A program made the position numbers and the translations under genes. DNA of 64,000 bases from an uncultured Acidobacteriaceae bacterium (GTDB lineage: Bacteria > Acidobacteriota > Terriglobia > Terriglobales > Acidobacteriaceae), in contig CAIWFH010000205.1 of assembly GCA_903911925.1 (NCBI GenBank), forward strand, positions 1 through 64,000, read 5' to 3'. This document shows positions 1 through 7,762 of the stretch, in pieces (positions within the stretch are counted from its first letter, which is position 1; every line of letters begins with the position of its first letter). The notes under the pieces are model-generated. The model was not told the DNA's origin. It saw only the letters and a list, made by a program, of their open reading frames with translations, and did not search any database.

Positions 1-144
1 AAGCCTGTACGGCTTCCCCCGCGCCTATGCAACCTGCCGACCCGACCGAAAAAATCCAATCGATCAGAAGTCCGCAAACTCCCACGAAAGATCAAACTGC
101 GCACCGGAAATCACTATCCCCGACAGTCTCCTAGGAGACCCGGC

Positions 145-1329
145 ATGCAAGATGAAGTCCCGGCCCAGAACGCCACCAACGCTCCAGTGAAGCCCACTGC
201 ACCCAAAAAGAGCTCCCCACCTAAGCCGAAGAGAGCTCCAAAAAGTAAGAAAGCGTCAAGGAAGAAATCGCAAAGGCAAAAGCCAACCAGAAGGGGCAGA
301 ACGCCCCGTCCCTATCCCGCAAGGACCCTGGAAGAAGCTCTACTCGTTCCTCAGGCCATCCGCGAACAGAACAACGGAAATCCCTGGGACACAGAGGACG
401 TTGCGCAAGCCTCCCTCCACGTAGCAAAGAATAACAATAAGTTTTTCTACACGGCCGCCGCGGCTCGAGACTATGGCCTGACGATTGGAACTCGCGATAC
501 TGACAAGATCGAGCTTGCGCCAATCGGGCGCGAGATATTCTTCGCGCCTGACGAAGAAACGAAACGAGCGAAGATGTTAGAGGCATTTTTCTCGATCGAC
601 ATTTTCAAGCGCGTGTTCGAACACTACGGGAGTGCGGAACTACCGAAGAAGGAATTTCTAACCAATACGTTGCAGAAAGACTTTGGCCTTGAAACCGAGT
701 GGCACGATGATTTTGTCAAAATCTTTAAAGATAACTGCAAGTTCCTTGGAATAGAAAAGGGACTCGGGCCAACGCAGAAGTTGCCTGCCACAGACAATGC
801 GCTTGAACACCCGAGTGAGATTCAAGTTATTGGACAGCCAAAAGGGAAGTTCGACCGCACGGCTTTTGTCATCATGCCGTTTGGAGAGAAAGGCGACTCC
901 CCCCGTCCAGTTGGATTCTTCAATGAGTTGCTCACATCACTGATCACCCCCGCCGCAAACGCCGCAGGCTTCGCCGTGGAGACGGCCCGGAAACAAGGAA
1001 GCGATGTGATTCAATCCACAATCATCAACCAACTGCTAAAGGCAGATCTCGTTATCGCAGATCTCACAGACCACAACCCAAACGTACTGTTTGAACTTGG
1101 GATTAGAATCGCAAAGAACCTTCCAGTAGCGCTGATCAAAGCGGAAGGGACGGGCCCTATCTTCGATGTGGACAGCATGATGAGGGTGTCGCCTTACAGT
1201 CAGAACCTGTGGCGCACCACGATCGAGAGAGATGTCCCGAAACTCACCGAGCACATTAAGGGTGCATGGGATAACCGATCCACTGAACGGTCGTACATGC
1301 AAATACTAACCGGACAGATCAAATCTTAG
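145..1329 (+). CDS. TIR/nucleoside-deoxyribosyltransferase-like protein with basic N-terminus
   Basis: The 394-residue protein has three visible parts. Residues 1-60 are a Lys/Pro/Arg-rich, probably disordered basic tail. Residues 61-215 look helical and may form a winged-helix-like domain. Residues 235-375 form an alpha/beta domain of the TIR/nucleoside 2-deoxyribosyltransferase-like superfamily. That domain starts with 'AFVIMPFGE', followed by 'ADLVIADLTDHNPNVLFELG', where the Asp-Asn-Glu series occupies the usual nucleotide-pocket positions. Proteins of this class often process NAD or nucleotides, and several act in anti-phage defence; that role is inferred here. The start is set by AGGAG at 133-137, seven bases before the ATG. 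The left neighbour lies outside the window, and downstream are only repeats and an orphan antitoxin. The basic tail could bind nucleic acid. Confidence 0.75.
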   Translation: MQDEVPAQNATNAPVKPTAPKKSSPPKPKRAPKSKKASRKKSQRQKPTRRGRTPRPYPARTLEEALLVPQAIREQNNGNPWDTEDVAQASLHVAKNNNKFFYTAAAARDYGLTIGTRDTDKIELAPIGREIFFAPDEETKRAKMLEAFFSIDIFKRVFEHYGSAELPKKEFLTNTLQKDFGLETEWHDDFVKIFKDNCKFLGIEKGLGPTQKLPATDNALEHPSEIQVIGQPKGKFDRTAFVIMPFGEKGDSPRPVGFFNELLTSLITPAANAAGFAVETARKQGSDVIQSTIINQLLKADLVIADLTDHNPNVLFELGIRIAKNLPVALIKAEGTGPIFDVDSMMRVSPYSQNLWRTTIERDVPKLTEHIKGAWDNRSTERSYMQILTGQIKS

Positions 1330-1335
1330 AAAAGT

Positions 1336-1394
1336 GGCCGGGTGCCCCATCCTTCCGCAGCTTTATCGTGGAAGGGTGGGATACCACGAACCCC
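1336..1394. repeat. Hairpin repeat family A, copy 1
   Basis: The conserved left end GCCGGGTGCCCC is followed by a variable stem (CCCATCCTTCC pairing with GGAAGGGTGGG, one G-T wobble), a short loop, and the conserved right end GGGATACCACGAACCCC. It is one of nine copies in this window. Copies 1 and 2 also share about 35 bp beyond the right end, so this pair looks like a tandem duplication. Confidence 0.8.
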
Positions 1395-1472
1395 AACCAT
1401 CCCGTTCATCATAACCATACTTTCCCACGACGGCCTCAGAGCGCATGGCCCGGGTTCGACCGACCCATAAAG

Positions 1473-1526
1473 CCAGGTACCCCATCCTTCGCTTTTTCCT
1501 AGCGAAGGGTGGGAAACCACGAACCC
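1473..1526. repeat. Hairpin repeat family A, copy 2
   Basis: The arms CCCATCCTTCGCT and AGCGAAGGGTGGG lie between the conserved ends CAGGTACCCC and GGGAAACCACGAACCCC. The arm sequence differs from copy 1 but remains self-complementary. It lies about 45 bp from the stop codon of the minus-strand HigA-like gene. Confidence 0.8.
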
Positions 1527-1570
1527 CAATCACCCCGTTTTTCACAAACCATACTGCCCGCCGACAGCCC

Positions 1571-1861
1571 TCAAGCCGCCCGCACAACCCGCTGCACCTG
1601 AATCGTCTTCTCCCGCATCCGGGTCTGCGCAATCTCATAAGCCGACTGCATCCGCATCAGCGTGTCCATCTTCACGCCGAACGCCTTCTCGATGCGCAGT
1701 CCCATATCCCCCGAGAGGCTTGCCTTGCCGTTCAGCAAACTCGACAACACCGGCCGGGAAACGCCCAGGGACGCCGCTGCCGCTGTCACCGTCAATCCCG
1801 CGGGAGCGATAATCTCGGTTCGGATGAAATCTCCGGGATGGGGCGGATTCCTCATGGGCAT
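1571..1861 (-). CDS. higA: HigA-family antitoxin (orphan)
   Basis: This 96-residue Xre-type helix-turn-helix protein begins 'MPMRNPPHPGDFIRTEII', the signature opening of HigA addiction-module antidotes. An HTH follows ('TAAAASLGVSRPVLSSLLNG'), then the typical 'RIEKAFGV...LMRMQSAYEIAQTR' tail. HigA normally binds the HigB RNase toxin and represses the shared promoter. HigB usually lies immediately upstream, but the 490 bp upstream of this gene hold no RelE/HigB-like frame. It is therefore an orphan antitoxin, a chromosomal regulator, or the remnant of a broken pair. A longer reading frame to 1996 exists, but the conserved opening supports the start at 1861. Confidence 0.85.
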   Translation of the reverse strand: MPMRNPPHPGDFIRTEIIAPAGLTVTAAAASLGVSRPVLSSLLNGKASLSGDMGLRIEKAFGVKMDTLMRMQSAYEIAQTRMREKTIQVQRVVRAA

Positions 1862-2107
1862 GGAGGCTTCTCTTCCAAAGTTGCATCCTGCATGCATCGC
1901 CGAAAACTGTAGCGCCGACCTCCCGGCCGGCTGTGCTGAGGACCTCCCGGTCCTCAGCGGCGACCCCACCAGCCCTTGAATTCTGGCTTGCCACATCGCC
2001 CCTGCAGAATACCGGGTACTGGTAGCCCGTCACATAACACCTGTCAAACCCGATTTCGCACCTGCGAACCCTGTTTCCCTTTTTCCCTGCATTTTCCCCT
2101 CGTCCAT
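1862..2107. other. Gene-free region upstream of higA with a palindrome
   Basis: No convincing gene is present. The main structure is a perfect 10-bp hairpin, GCTGAGGACC (1935-1944) with GGTCCTCAGC (1949-1958) around a TCCC loop. It sits inside a stretch beginning GTAGCGCCGACC that resembles the palindrome at 23290. It could lie in the higA leader or be another dispersed repeat. Confidence 0.5.
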
Positions 2108-2322
2108 TTTGCGTATAATTTCGCCTCTTTGGCGCACAATGGTTTTATGGTTCGCTATTCAGCCCAGAAGCCGCAGAAACTCCGAGAAACCACCCCTAAC
2201 TCCTTTGCCATGACGATTCTGCGGCGAACTCGAGTCGAATGACGAAGTTGCGGGGACGCCTACGCCGCATCTCGTTGAAACAAATTAACTTGCCCCCAGG
2301 ATAGGGGGGAGTGGGGGAGGGT
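2108..2322. repeat. Dispersed intergenic element family B, copy 1
   Basis: This 215-bp element shares ordered blocks with 14762-15021 and 54341-54558. The blocks are a left block with GCGTATAATTTCGCC and TTGGCGCACAATGG, a middle block CCTAACTCCTTTG followed by ATTCTGCGGCGA, and a right block with a CGTTGAAA-type sequence, CCCCCAGGATAGGGGGG and GGGGGAGGGT. No open frame is conserved between copies. The left block contains TATAAT and the right block a C-run/G-run hairpin, so a small RNA or a miniature mobile element are both possible. Confidence 0.65.
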
Positions 2323-2353
2323 ACAAACACCGCGCCGACAGCCGTTGCGCCCC

Positions 2354-3127
2354 TCACTCCCCCAGAAACACCGGCGCCCGCTTCTCAAGGAACGCCTTGA
2401 TGCCTTCCTGGTAATCTGCGCTGTCGTAAACCTGCCGTCGCATCGCCTGCACCCGCTCAAAAGTCTCCGGCCCCAGGTTGTGCGAAATCGAGAGCAGCCG
2501 CAGCTCTTCCTTCAGCAGCCCCATCACCAGCGGCGAGTTCTTTGAGATCTGCTCGGCGATCTTCATCGTCACGCTCTCCAATTGGTCCCTTGGAACGGCG
2601 TGGCTCACAATCCCCCGGTCCACCAGCCGCTGCACCGGAAGCGGCTGGGCGGTAAACAGCATCTCCTTGCACAGCGGCATGCCCCCGGTGTTCAAAAAAT
2701 TCTGCACGCCTGAAAGGTTATAAGGCATCCCGAGTTTCGCGGGAGTAATGGCAAACGTGCTGTCGTCTGCGGCCACCACCATGTCGCAGCTCATCACCAG
2801 TTCGCAAGCCCCGCCCCACACGCTGCCTTCGATCATGGCCACCACCGGCGCCGGAAAAAGTTCGATCAGCCGGATCACGCGCCGCAAAGGATCGTCGTAG
2901 GTCAGCGGATCGCGCCCGTTGGTCGGCAGTTCCCGCACATCGTGCCCCGCTGAGAACACCGTTGAGCCCGCCGGCGCCCGCAATATCACCACGCGCACTT
3001 CGCGGCTTCGCATCTGCTCAAGTGCCGCGCAAAGTTCCGTGATCAGTTCCTTGCTCAGCGCGTTGCGCTTCTGCGGATTGTGCAGCGTGATTACTCCGAT
3101 GTTGTTGGAGGTCTTTGCATCTATCAT
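2354..3127 (-). CDS. scpB: Methylmalonyl-CoA decarboxylase (crotonase family)
   Basis: A crotonase-fold enzyme of 257 residues, close to E. coli ScpB/YgfG (261 residues) along its length. It has 'VFSAGHD' with the oxyanion-loop His, then 'ELP..GRDPLTYDDPLR', 'EGSVWGGA', 'LGMPYNL', and a C-terminus of the form 'MRRQVYDSADYQEG..AFLEKR'. ScpB decarboxylates (R)-methylmalonyl-CoA to propionyl-CoA; a general enoyl-CoA hydratase is the less likely alternative. The start at 3127 is chosen because it matches the ScpB N-terminus; ATGs at 3145 and 3160 are also in frame and none has a good ribosome-binding site. No methylmalonyl-CoA mutase or CoA transferase gene lies nearby, so pathway partners must be elsewhere. 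Confidence 0.85.
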   Translation of the reverse strand: MIDAKTSNNIGVITLHNPQKRNALSKELITELCAALEQMRSREVRVVILRAPAGSTVFSAGHDVRELPTNGRDPLTYDDPLRRVIRLIELFPAPVVAMIEGSVWGGACELVMSCDMVVAADDSTFAITPAKLGMPYNLSGVQNFLNTGGMPLCKEMLFTAQPLPVQRLVDRGIVSHAVPRDQLESVTMKIAEQISKNSPLVMGLLKEELRLLSISHNLGPETFERVQAMRRQVYDSADYQEGIKAFLEKRAPVFLGE

Positions 3128-3313
3128 CGTCAATGCCGTGTCCATCCTTCGTGCCTTCATCGCCCGGCATCAACCGATTCATGCATTGCATGCTCCCGGG
3201 CCGCCGCTCCAGTCTAGTCCACCTCAACGGCAGCAGACTCCGCGCGCATCCAGGTGATTCTCGTAAATCCCAATTCGGTCCAGGTGGCGCTCGCGCGCTC
3301 GGCGGCAGTCCTG

Positions 3314-4885
3314 CTATTGCGGCAGAACCTCGATGCCGGTCACCGTGGCATAGCCCGCCACCGGCACAAAGCCCAGCACCAGTTTCCCCTGTGCATTTGG
3401 TTCCAGGCCGGCCGCCTTGCGCACCACCACGTCCGCCCGCCCGGCTTCCTTCGCCAGGTCAAAGTTCTGTAACAGCACCTTGCCATTGCAGAACACATTA
3501 AATATATGGGGGACCTTCGTCTTCATCTCGCTCGATGAAGATGCGGGCCAGTCGCCGTGGCGAGCCGCAAAGTAGAGTGCCAGCGCATATCTGCCCGGCA
3601 CCACGGGAATGGCATAAGTAAAGTTGCCCCAGCGCTCGCTCTCAAACAGTTCCGGATCGTCGGTCCCGCTTACCGGCGCCGAGTAGCTGGTAATCTGCCC
3701 GCCTTCAAAGTAGTTATCCGGGCTCCACCAGTGGCTGTCATTGGAGTAGTAAGGCGTTTGCCGCGCCAGTACGCGGACGGGCCGCATATGCCCGCGAAGC
3801 CCAGGCAGAATCTCGATCGCCGAAAGGGTAGCTTCCTTTCCGTCCTGCCCTTCAAACTCCAGGTGCAGCAGCCCGTCTGCAGCCGGCGCCACATCGGCAA
3901 ACACCTTCACATCGGCGGTGCGGCTGGCTCCGGCATCGGCCACTATGTCAAACCAGGTCAGCAGCGTTTTGCCGTTGGCGCGCACAGCCATAATGCGGCT
4001 GCCTTCCCCGCCCGTCCCCGTCGACTCCGGACCGAATACCGTCTCCGCAAAGTGAAGTCGGAGTTCGTAGACACCCTTCTTCAGCGGGATGTCGTAGCGG
4101 AACTTTCCCTGCCGGCTGGTGCGGTAGAAATCCGGGTTCTGCGTACGCCATATATGTTGCACCGCACTCTTTACCGCGTCCCCGCCCGTAAACAGAGTGT
4201 CGGCGCTCCATAGCTTGCCTGCATGATCGGTAAAGCTGCGGCTCGCCCCGGCCAGAATCCGCACCTCTTCTCCCACCGGCGGCCCAAACTCTGAGTCGGC
4301 AAATTGCCGCTGCGGTTCAACGGTCTGCACCGGTGCCTTCGGCTGCCTCAGATGAATGACGAAAAGTACGCCATATCCGAGGATCAAAATCGCGAACGCA
4401 GACCCAAGCCACCAGGCCCTGCGCCTTGATGGGCGGAACCAGCCTTCCCATAGCCTGACCGCAATGCCCTTGATTCCAGACAGCCCGGCCGAGGAAGCAG
4501 CGACGGGTTCCGGCACGCTCTCCTCCTGGCGAGGAGCCACGACTCTGAATTCCGGAACGTATTGTCCCAGCGGAATCGTGATTTGAAGCCGGTGAGTCGC
4601 CCCCTCGCCGGCGTAATACTCCGCCAGCCGCTTGCGCAACCGGTTGGCCTCGACCCTCACTATGGAGTCGGAGTCCTGGTCGAACGAGGAGCCCCGGCCA
4701 AACACTTCCAGCCCGATGGAGTACTCCTTGATCTGGCTCGCCTCACCGGCAAAAAACCTCTCGCACACGAATGACAGCAAATGAGACATCATTGGCGCAC
4801 GTGCAAAGCTCTTCGAACGGAGCACTTCCTCGAGTTCCTCGCGCTGCTCTTCGAAGTTGATCATCTTTGTGCTCGGTGCCGCCAT
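3314..4885 (-). CDS. Membrane-anchored regulator-like protein with two malectin domains
   Basis: 523 residues. Residues 15-115 form the helical domain common at the N-terminus of acidobacterial membrane regulators ('LLSFVCERFFAG', 'IKEYSIGLEVFGR', 'DSIVRVEANRLRKRL', ending 'IPLGQYVPEF'). Residues 116-156 are a linker ending in a basic cluster, and residues 157-179 a single transmembrane helix. Residues about 205-365 and 370-523 are two malectin-like beta-sandwich domains, each with a 'RLHFAE' or 'ALYFAA' strand and a closing 'IEILPG/IEVLPQ'. The expected topology is a cytoplasmic N-terminus and two periplasmic carbohydrate-binding domains. A sugar-sensing one-component regulator is inferred. 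It is divergent from the TPR gene at 5237, with repeated GTGTAAC motifs between them. Confidence 0.7.
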   Translation of the reverse strand: MAAPSTKMINFEEQREELEEVLRSKSFARAPMMSHLLSFVCERFFAGEASQIKEYSIGLEVFGRGSSFDQDSDSIVRVEANRLRKRLAEYYAGEGATHRLQITIPLGQYVPEFRVVAPRQEESVPEPVAASSAGLSGIKGIAVRLWEGWFRPSRRRAWWLGSAFAILILGYGVLFVIHLRQPKAPVQTVEPQRQFADSEFGPPVGEEVRILAGASRSFTDHAGKLWSADTLFTGGDAVKSAVQHIWRTQNPDFYRTSRQGKFRYDIPLKKGVYELRLHFAETVFGPESTGTGGEGSRIMAVRANGKTLLTWFDIVADAGASRTADVKVFADVAPAADGLLHLEFEGQDGKEATLSAIEILPGLRGHMRPVRVLARQTPYYSNDSHWWSPDNYFEGGQITSYSAPVSGTDDPELFESERWGNFTYAIPVVPGRYALALYFAARHGDWPASSSSEMKTKVPHIFNVFCNGKVLLQNFDLAKEAGRADVVVRKAAGLEPNAQGKLVLGFVPVAGYATVTGIEVLPQ

Positions 4886-4940
4886 CCTTACTATCCTCGG
4901 AACGAAATCAATGTTAGCGCCCCTCGCCCGGTTGCATAGC

Positions 4941-5021
4941 GTGTAACGGTGTAGACGTCGCCGAAAGCAGCAATGTAACCCCGTGTAACACCACCCCGGC
5001 TCAAATGCGCCACGGTGTTAC
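4941..5021. promoter_or_regulatory. Cluster of four TGTAAC-type motifs between divergent genes
   Basis: GTGTAAC occurs at 4941-4947 and 4983-4989, ATGTAAC at 4973-4979, and the inverted form GTGTTAC at 5015-5021, all within 81 bp. The region separates the malectin-domain regulator (start 4885) from the TPR gene (start 5237). It could be an operator for either gene. The rest of 4886-5236 shows no gene. Confidence 0.4.
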
Positions 5022-5236
5022 GGGAAGCGAGCCTAAACCGTAATCTGTTCAATCGCAACATGTTATTCAGGCCTTCAGTTCATGTCACCCCTCTGAAACG
5101 GGCAAGTAGCAGCTATAGCGTTGTGGTCCGTCCAGGCCTGGGCTCTACTGGAATCGTTGTTGAACGCAGATCGCAAGAGGCGGAGGGCAGCAACAACCGC
5201 TTCCCACGAAATGCCAAATCTCAAAGGAGGTCCACC

Positions 5237-6055
5237 ATGAAAAACCTCGTGATGATTCTTGTGGGAGCAGGATTGGCAGTTTGTCCGGCTCTCTATGCTG
5301 CTTCCGATCCCTCCGCGACCAACCCGGCCTCGGTAGACTCGGCGGTGGTCAGTCCCGCAGCCGTCGATCTCGTCGCGGCCGCCGATCCGGTTGCCACCAC
5401 ACATATGGAAGCAGCCAGAACGCTCGAAGAGAAGGGCGATCTGGCGCGCAAACGCAGCAATTACTATGGCGCCCTTGCCTACTACCTGGATGCAGTGAAG
5501 ATGGCCGGTCAGAATGCCGTGCTTTACAACAAATTGGGCATCACCGAGTTGCAGATGGGCAATCGCGGCCCGGCGCGCAAGTATTTCGGGATGGCGCTCA
5601 AGACCGACTCGCGCAATTCCATCGCCTTTAACAATCTCGGCGCTGTTGCCTGCACCGATGGCAAGTACAAGCTGGCCATCAAGTATCTGAAGCAGGCCCT
5701 GGCCCTCGATGAATCCGATGCCACGGCGCACCTCAATCTGGCTGAAGCCTGGGTCGGAATGGGCGAAACAGAGCGCGCCATGACGGAGTATTCCCGCGCC
5801 CTCGAACTGGACGCCGACATCCTCAGCAACAGCATGGATGGCGTGGTCGCCCAGGTCCACTCGCCGGCGCAACGTGCACGCATCTCCTTCCTGATCGCCA
5901 AGGCCTACGCCAAACGCGGCAACATCGAAGGCGCGTTGGAGTATCTGCGCCGGGCCAGGGACGATCACTACGACGGACTCGGCAAGGTCTACTCCGAACC
6001 TGAGTTCGCCGGCCTGGTTCAGGACCCGCGCCTGGCTAAGATCGTCAAGCGCTAA
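5237..6055 (+). CDS. Exported TPR-repeat protein
   Basis: 272 residues. An N-terminal signal peptide ('MKNLVMILVGAGLAVCPALYA') and an Ala/Val/Pro-rich spacer precede tandem tetratricopeptide repeats covering about residues 58-205 (for example 'AVLYNKLGITELQMGNRGPA' and 'ATAHLNLAEAWVGMGETERA'). A final helical segment ends 'FAGLVQDPRLAKIVKR'. TPR arrays are protein-interaction scaffolds; the partner is unknown. The start is fixed by AAAGGAGG at 5223-5230, six bases before the ATG, although the frame stays open back to 5015. A strong terminator follows at 6080. Divergent orientation to the malectin-domain regulator suggests that protein may control it. Confidence 0.85.
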   Translation: MKNLVMILVGAGLAVCPALYAASDPSATNPASVDSAVVSPAAVDLVAAADPVATTHMEAARTLEEKGDLARKRSNYYGALAYYLDAVKMAGQNAVLYNKLGITELQMGNRGPARKYFGMALKTDSRNSIAFNNLGAVACTDGKYKLAIKYLKQALALDESDATAHLNLAEAWVGMGETERAMTEYSRALELDADILSNSMDGVVAQVHSPAQRARISFLIAKAYAKRGNIEGALEYLRRARDDHYDGLGKVYSEPEFAGLVQDPRLAKIVKR

Positions 6056-6079
6056 TCTGCAGCGGCTTCCCTCCCCTTT

Positions 6080-6126
6080 GCCGCGTCTCGCCGTGCCCCA
6101 ATCACGGCAAGACGCGGCCTTTTTTT
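6080..6126 (+). terminator. Intrinsic terminator after the TPR gene
   Basis: A 16-bp stem, GCCGCGTCTCGCCGTG (6080-6095) with CACGGCAAGACGCGGC (6103-6118), has one mismatch and is followed by a run of seven T within CTTTTTTTCG. It lies 25 bp after the stop at 6055. Confidence 0.85.
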
Positions 6127-6189
6127 CGTGCCCTCGGTGCAATCGTAGTGGCCGAATCTTCCCAAGACTCTTCGCCGATATTCCGAATT

Positions 6190-6233
6190 TGCCGGGTGCC
6201 CCAGGTCTCGATTTTGAGACCTGGGATACCACA
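6190..6233. repeat. Hairpin repeat family A, copy 3
   Basis: GCCGGGTGC, then the perfect stem CCCAGGTCTC / GAGACCTGGG around a GATTTT loop, then GATACCACA. It lies between the TPR terminator and the stop of the isoprenoid-synthase-like gene. The arm sequence resembles copy 8 rather than copies 1 and 2. Confidence 0.8.
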
Positions 6234-6254
6234 GGCCTTCCCCCGAAGCGTTCC

Positions 6255-7598
6255 TCACGAACTTCCCAAAGCAACCCACTGCGCTCCGGCACGATCCGCG
6301 TCTCCAACGAACGGCTCGAACCCTTTGTCAGGCAAGCCCAATTCATCCGCATCCCCGTCCCCAGCCTCAAGAAACGCGTCGATCAGCGCCGAATACAAGC
6401 CCTCTCGCCCCTCCAGCTTCCTGCTCCGCGCCCGAAGAAAATCAAATCGAAAAGGCGAACTCTTTTCCAACTCCGCAAGCAGCGACTTGGAAAAGAACTC
6501 CCGCCCCCCGGCCACGGCCATCAGGATCAGGTTCCGCCAGCTCATGCGTAGCAGATTCTTCAGCGCAGCCGATCCGTTCGGCAGCCGCTCCATCCGCGCT
6601 GAAACGCAGTCGCTGAAATTCAATAACTGCATCACCAGGCCATCCAGCGGTTCGCCCCTTGCGGCCGCCCGGCTGAACAGGGTCGCCGAACCCCGCTCCA
6701 GGTCCTCGCGCACATCCTGCAAATCGTCTCCCAGTTGCAGCAGCGCGCCCCACTCAAACCCCAACACGCTTTCTTCCTGGTTGAGCCAGCCGCGCACCAG
6801 GCATGCATCCGCCAGCACCGACGTTCCACCCTTGGCGCAACTGATGCGCAACAACTCCGCGTCGTCGCAATCGCCGCTCCCCTTCAGTTGCGCGATGCTC
6901 AGTTCCTGCGCCTTGTGAATGCCCAGCAGGCACTCATAAACCTGCTGAAAGCGCAGGCGCGGATACGCATCTTCAATCAGCTCGACCATCGCCCAAACCG
7001 CAGCTTCATGCGGGCTCCGGGCAGCTAGCTCCTGCCCTCGCAGCCGGCATCTGAAGCGCGCGCTGAACTCCAGCTTCTCCGCCTTCGATATATCCGCCGC
7101 ATCCAGGTAGTTGTCGCTATAGGGATACAACAGGCTGTAACCAAGAATCGACGCGGTGATGCGCATCGGCTCGCCCAGCAGCGACTGCAGCCCGCAAGCT
7201 GTCCACGCATTGCGGCACGCCTGGATCAGGTCCGGCGTGCTCAACGCCGGATCGAACCGTCTTGCCCGCCGCGCGAGTTCAGTACCCGCGGGCAGAAACC
7301 CCTGCGTAAGCAGGTCAACTGCTTCCCCTTCCAACCCCAGCGCAGTGGCCGCAAAACGCGGAAAGACGGCAACCACCCGCCGCTGCGCCTCCATCCGGCC
7401 GGCCCTGTTCTTCGGCACTCTCCGGGCTTCGCGCTCGACTGCCCGCAGCCCTTCGTCGTAGGCCTTTTCCCTCTTCCGCTGTTCGCCGGCTGTGAAGTGC
7501 GGCCCACCCGGCCAAGGGGCCCGGGCGCACACTTCCCAGGCCGCCATGGTCCGCGCAGTTTGCCTCTCCACCCAGGCCCTGTTATAGAGTTCTTCCAT
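6255..7598 (-). CDS. Class-I isoprenoid-synthase-fold protein
   Basis: 447 residues, soluble and strongly helical. Two Asp-rich motifs mark the class-I prenyltransferase/terpenoid synthase fold: 'YSDNYLDAAD' at about residues 160-169 and 'QLGDDLQDVREDLERGSA' at about 288-305. 'CAKGGTSVLADA' between them resembles the Lys-containing substrate loop of prenyl synthases. The protein is longer than usual IspA/CrtE enzymes (about 300), with an extra 120-residue Arg-rich N-terminal part. The first motif is S-D-N-Y-L-D rather than DDxxD. Substrate and product cannot be told, and no carotenoid, hopanoid or quinone genes are adjacent. It could bind polyprenyl diphosphates without cyclising them. Confidence 0.65.
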   Translation of the reverse strand: MEELYNRAWVERQTARTMAAWEVCARAPWPGGPHFTAGEQRKREKAYDEGLRAVEREARRVPKNRAGRMEAQRRVVAVFPRFAATALGLEGEAVDLLTQGFLPAGTELARRARRFDPALSTPDLIQACRNAWTACGLQSLLGEPMRITASILGYSLLYPYSDNYLDAADISKAEKLEFSARFRCRLRGQELAARSPHEAAVWAMVELIEDAYPRLRFQQVYECLLGIHKAQELSIAQLKGSGDCDDAELLRISCAKGGTSVLADACLVRGWLNQEESVLGFEWGALLQLGDDLQDVREDLERGSATLFSRAAARGEPLDGLVMQLLNFSDCVSARMERLPNGSAALKNLLRMSWRNLILMAVAGGREFFSKSLLAELEKSSPFRFDFLRARSRKLEGREGLYSALIDAFLEAGDGDADELGLPDKGFEPFVGDADRAGAQWVALGSS

Positions 7599-7651
7599 TC
7601 TGCCAAAGAGTTACGAAAGCCCAGGACAAACAGTTCCGCCCCCCCCTCAAA

Positions 7652-7699
7652 TCTGTCATTTTGAGCGACCGCAGGGAGTCGAAGGACCTGCATTTGGGA
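7652..7699. repeat. Dispersed repeat family D, copy 1
   Basis: The stretch with TTTTGAGCGACCGCAG followed by GGAGTCGAAGGACCTGCATTTG is repeated at 26187-26280, where about 45 bp of other repeat sequence interrupts it. It lies between the start of the isoprenoid-synthase-like gene and the stop of the SPFH gene and encodes nothing obvious. Confidence 0.6.
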
Positions 7700-7762
7700 T
7701 GCCCTATCAATTCAACGAAATCTCCGGACACCCCGCTCATTGTCAATTCACTACGCCGATCC

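Noticed and set aside
1336..1526. Family A hairpins as ordinary intrinsic terminators
   Set aside because: They lack a following T-run, have conserved outer ends unrelated to termination, and occur in tandem and upstream of genes.
5075..6370. 431-residue minus-strand frame
   Set aside because: It is antisense to the TPR gene and its terminator, has no recognisable domain, and arises from the G+C-rich codon pattern.
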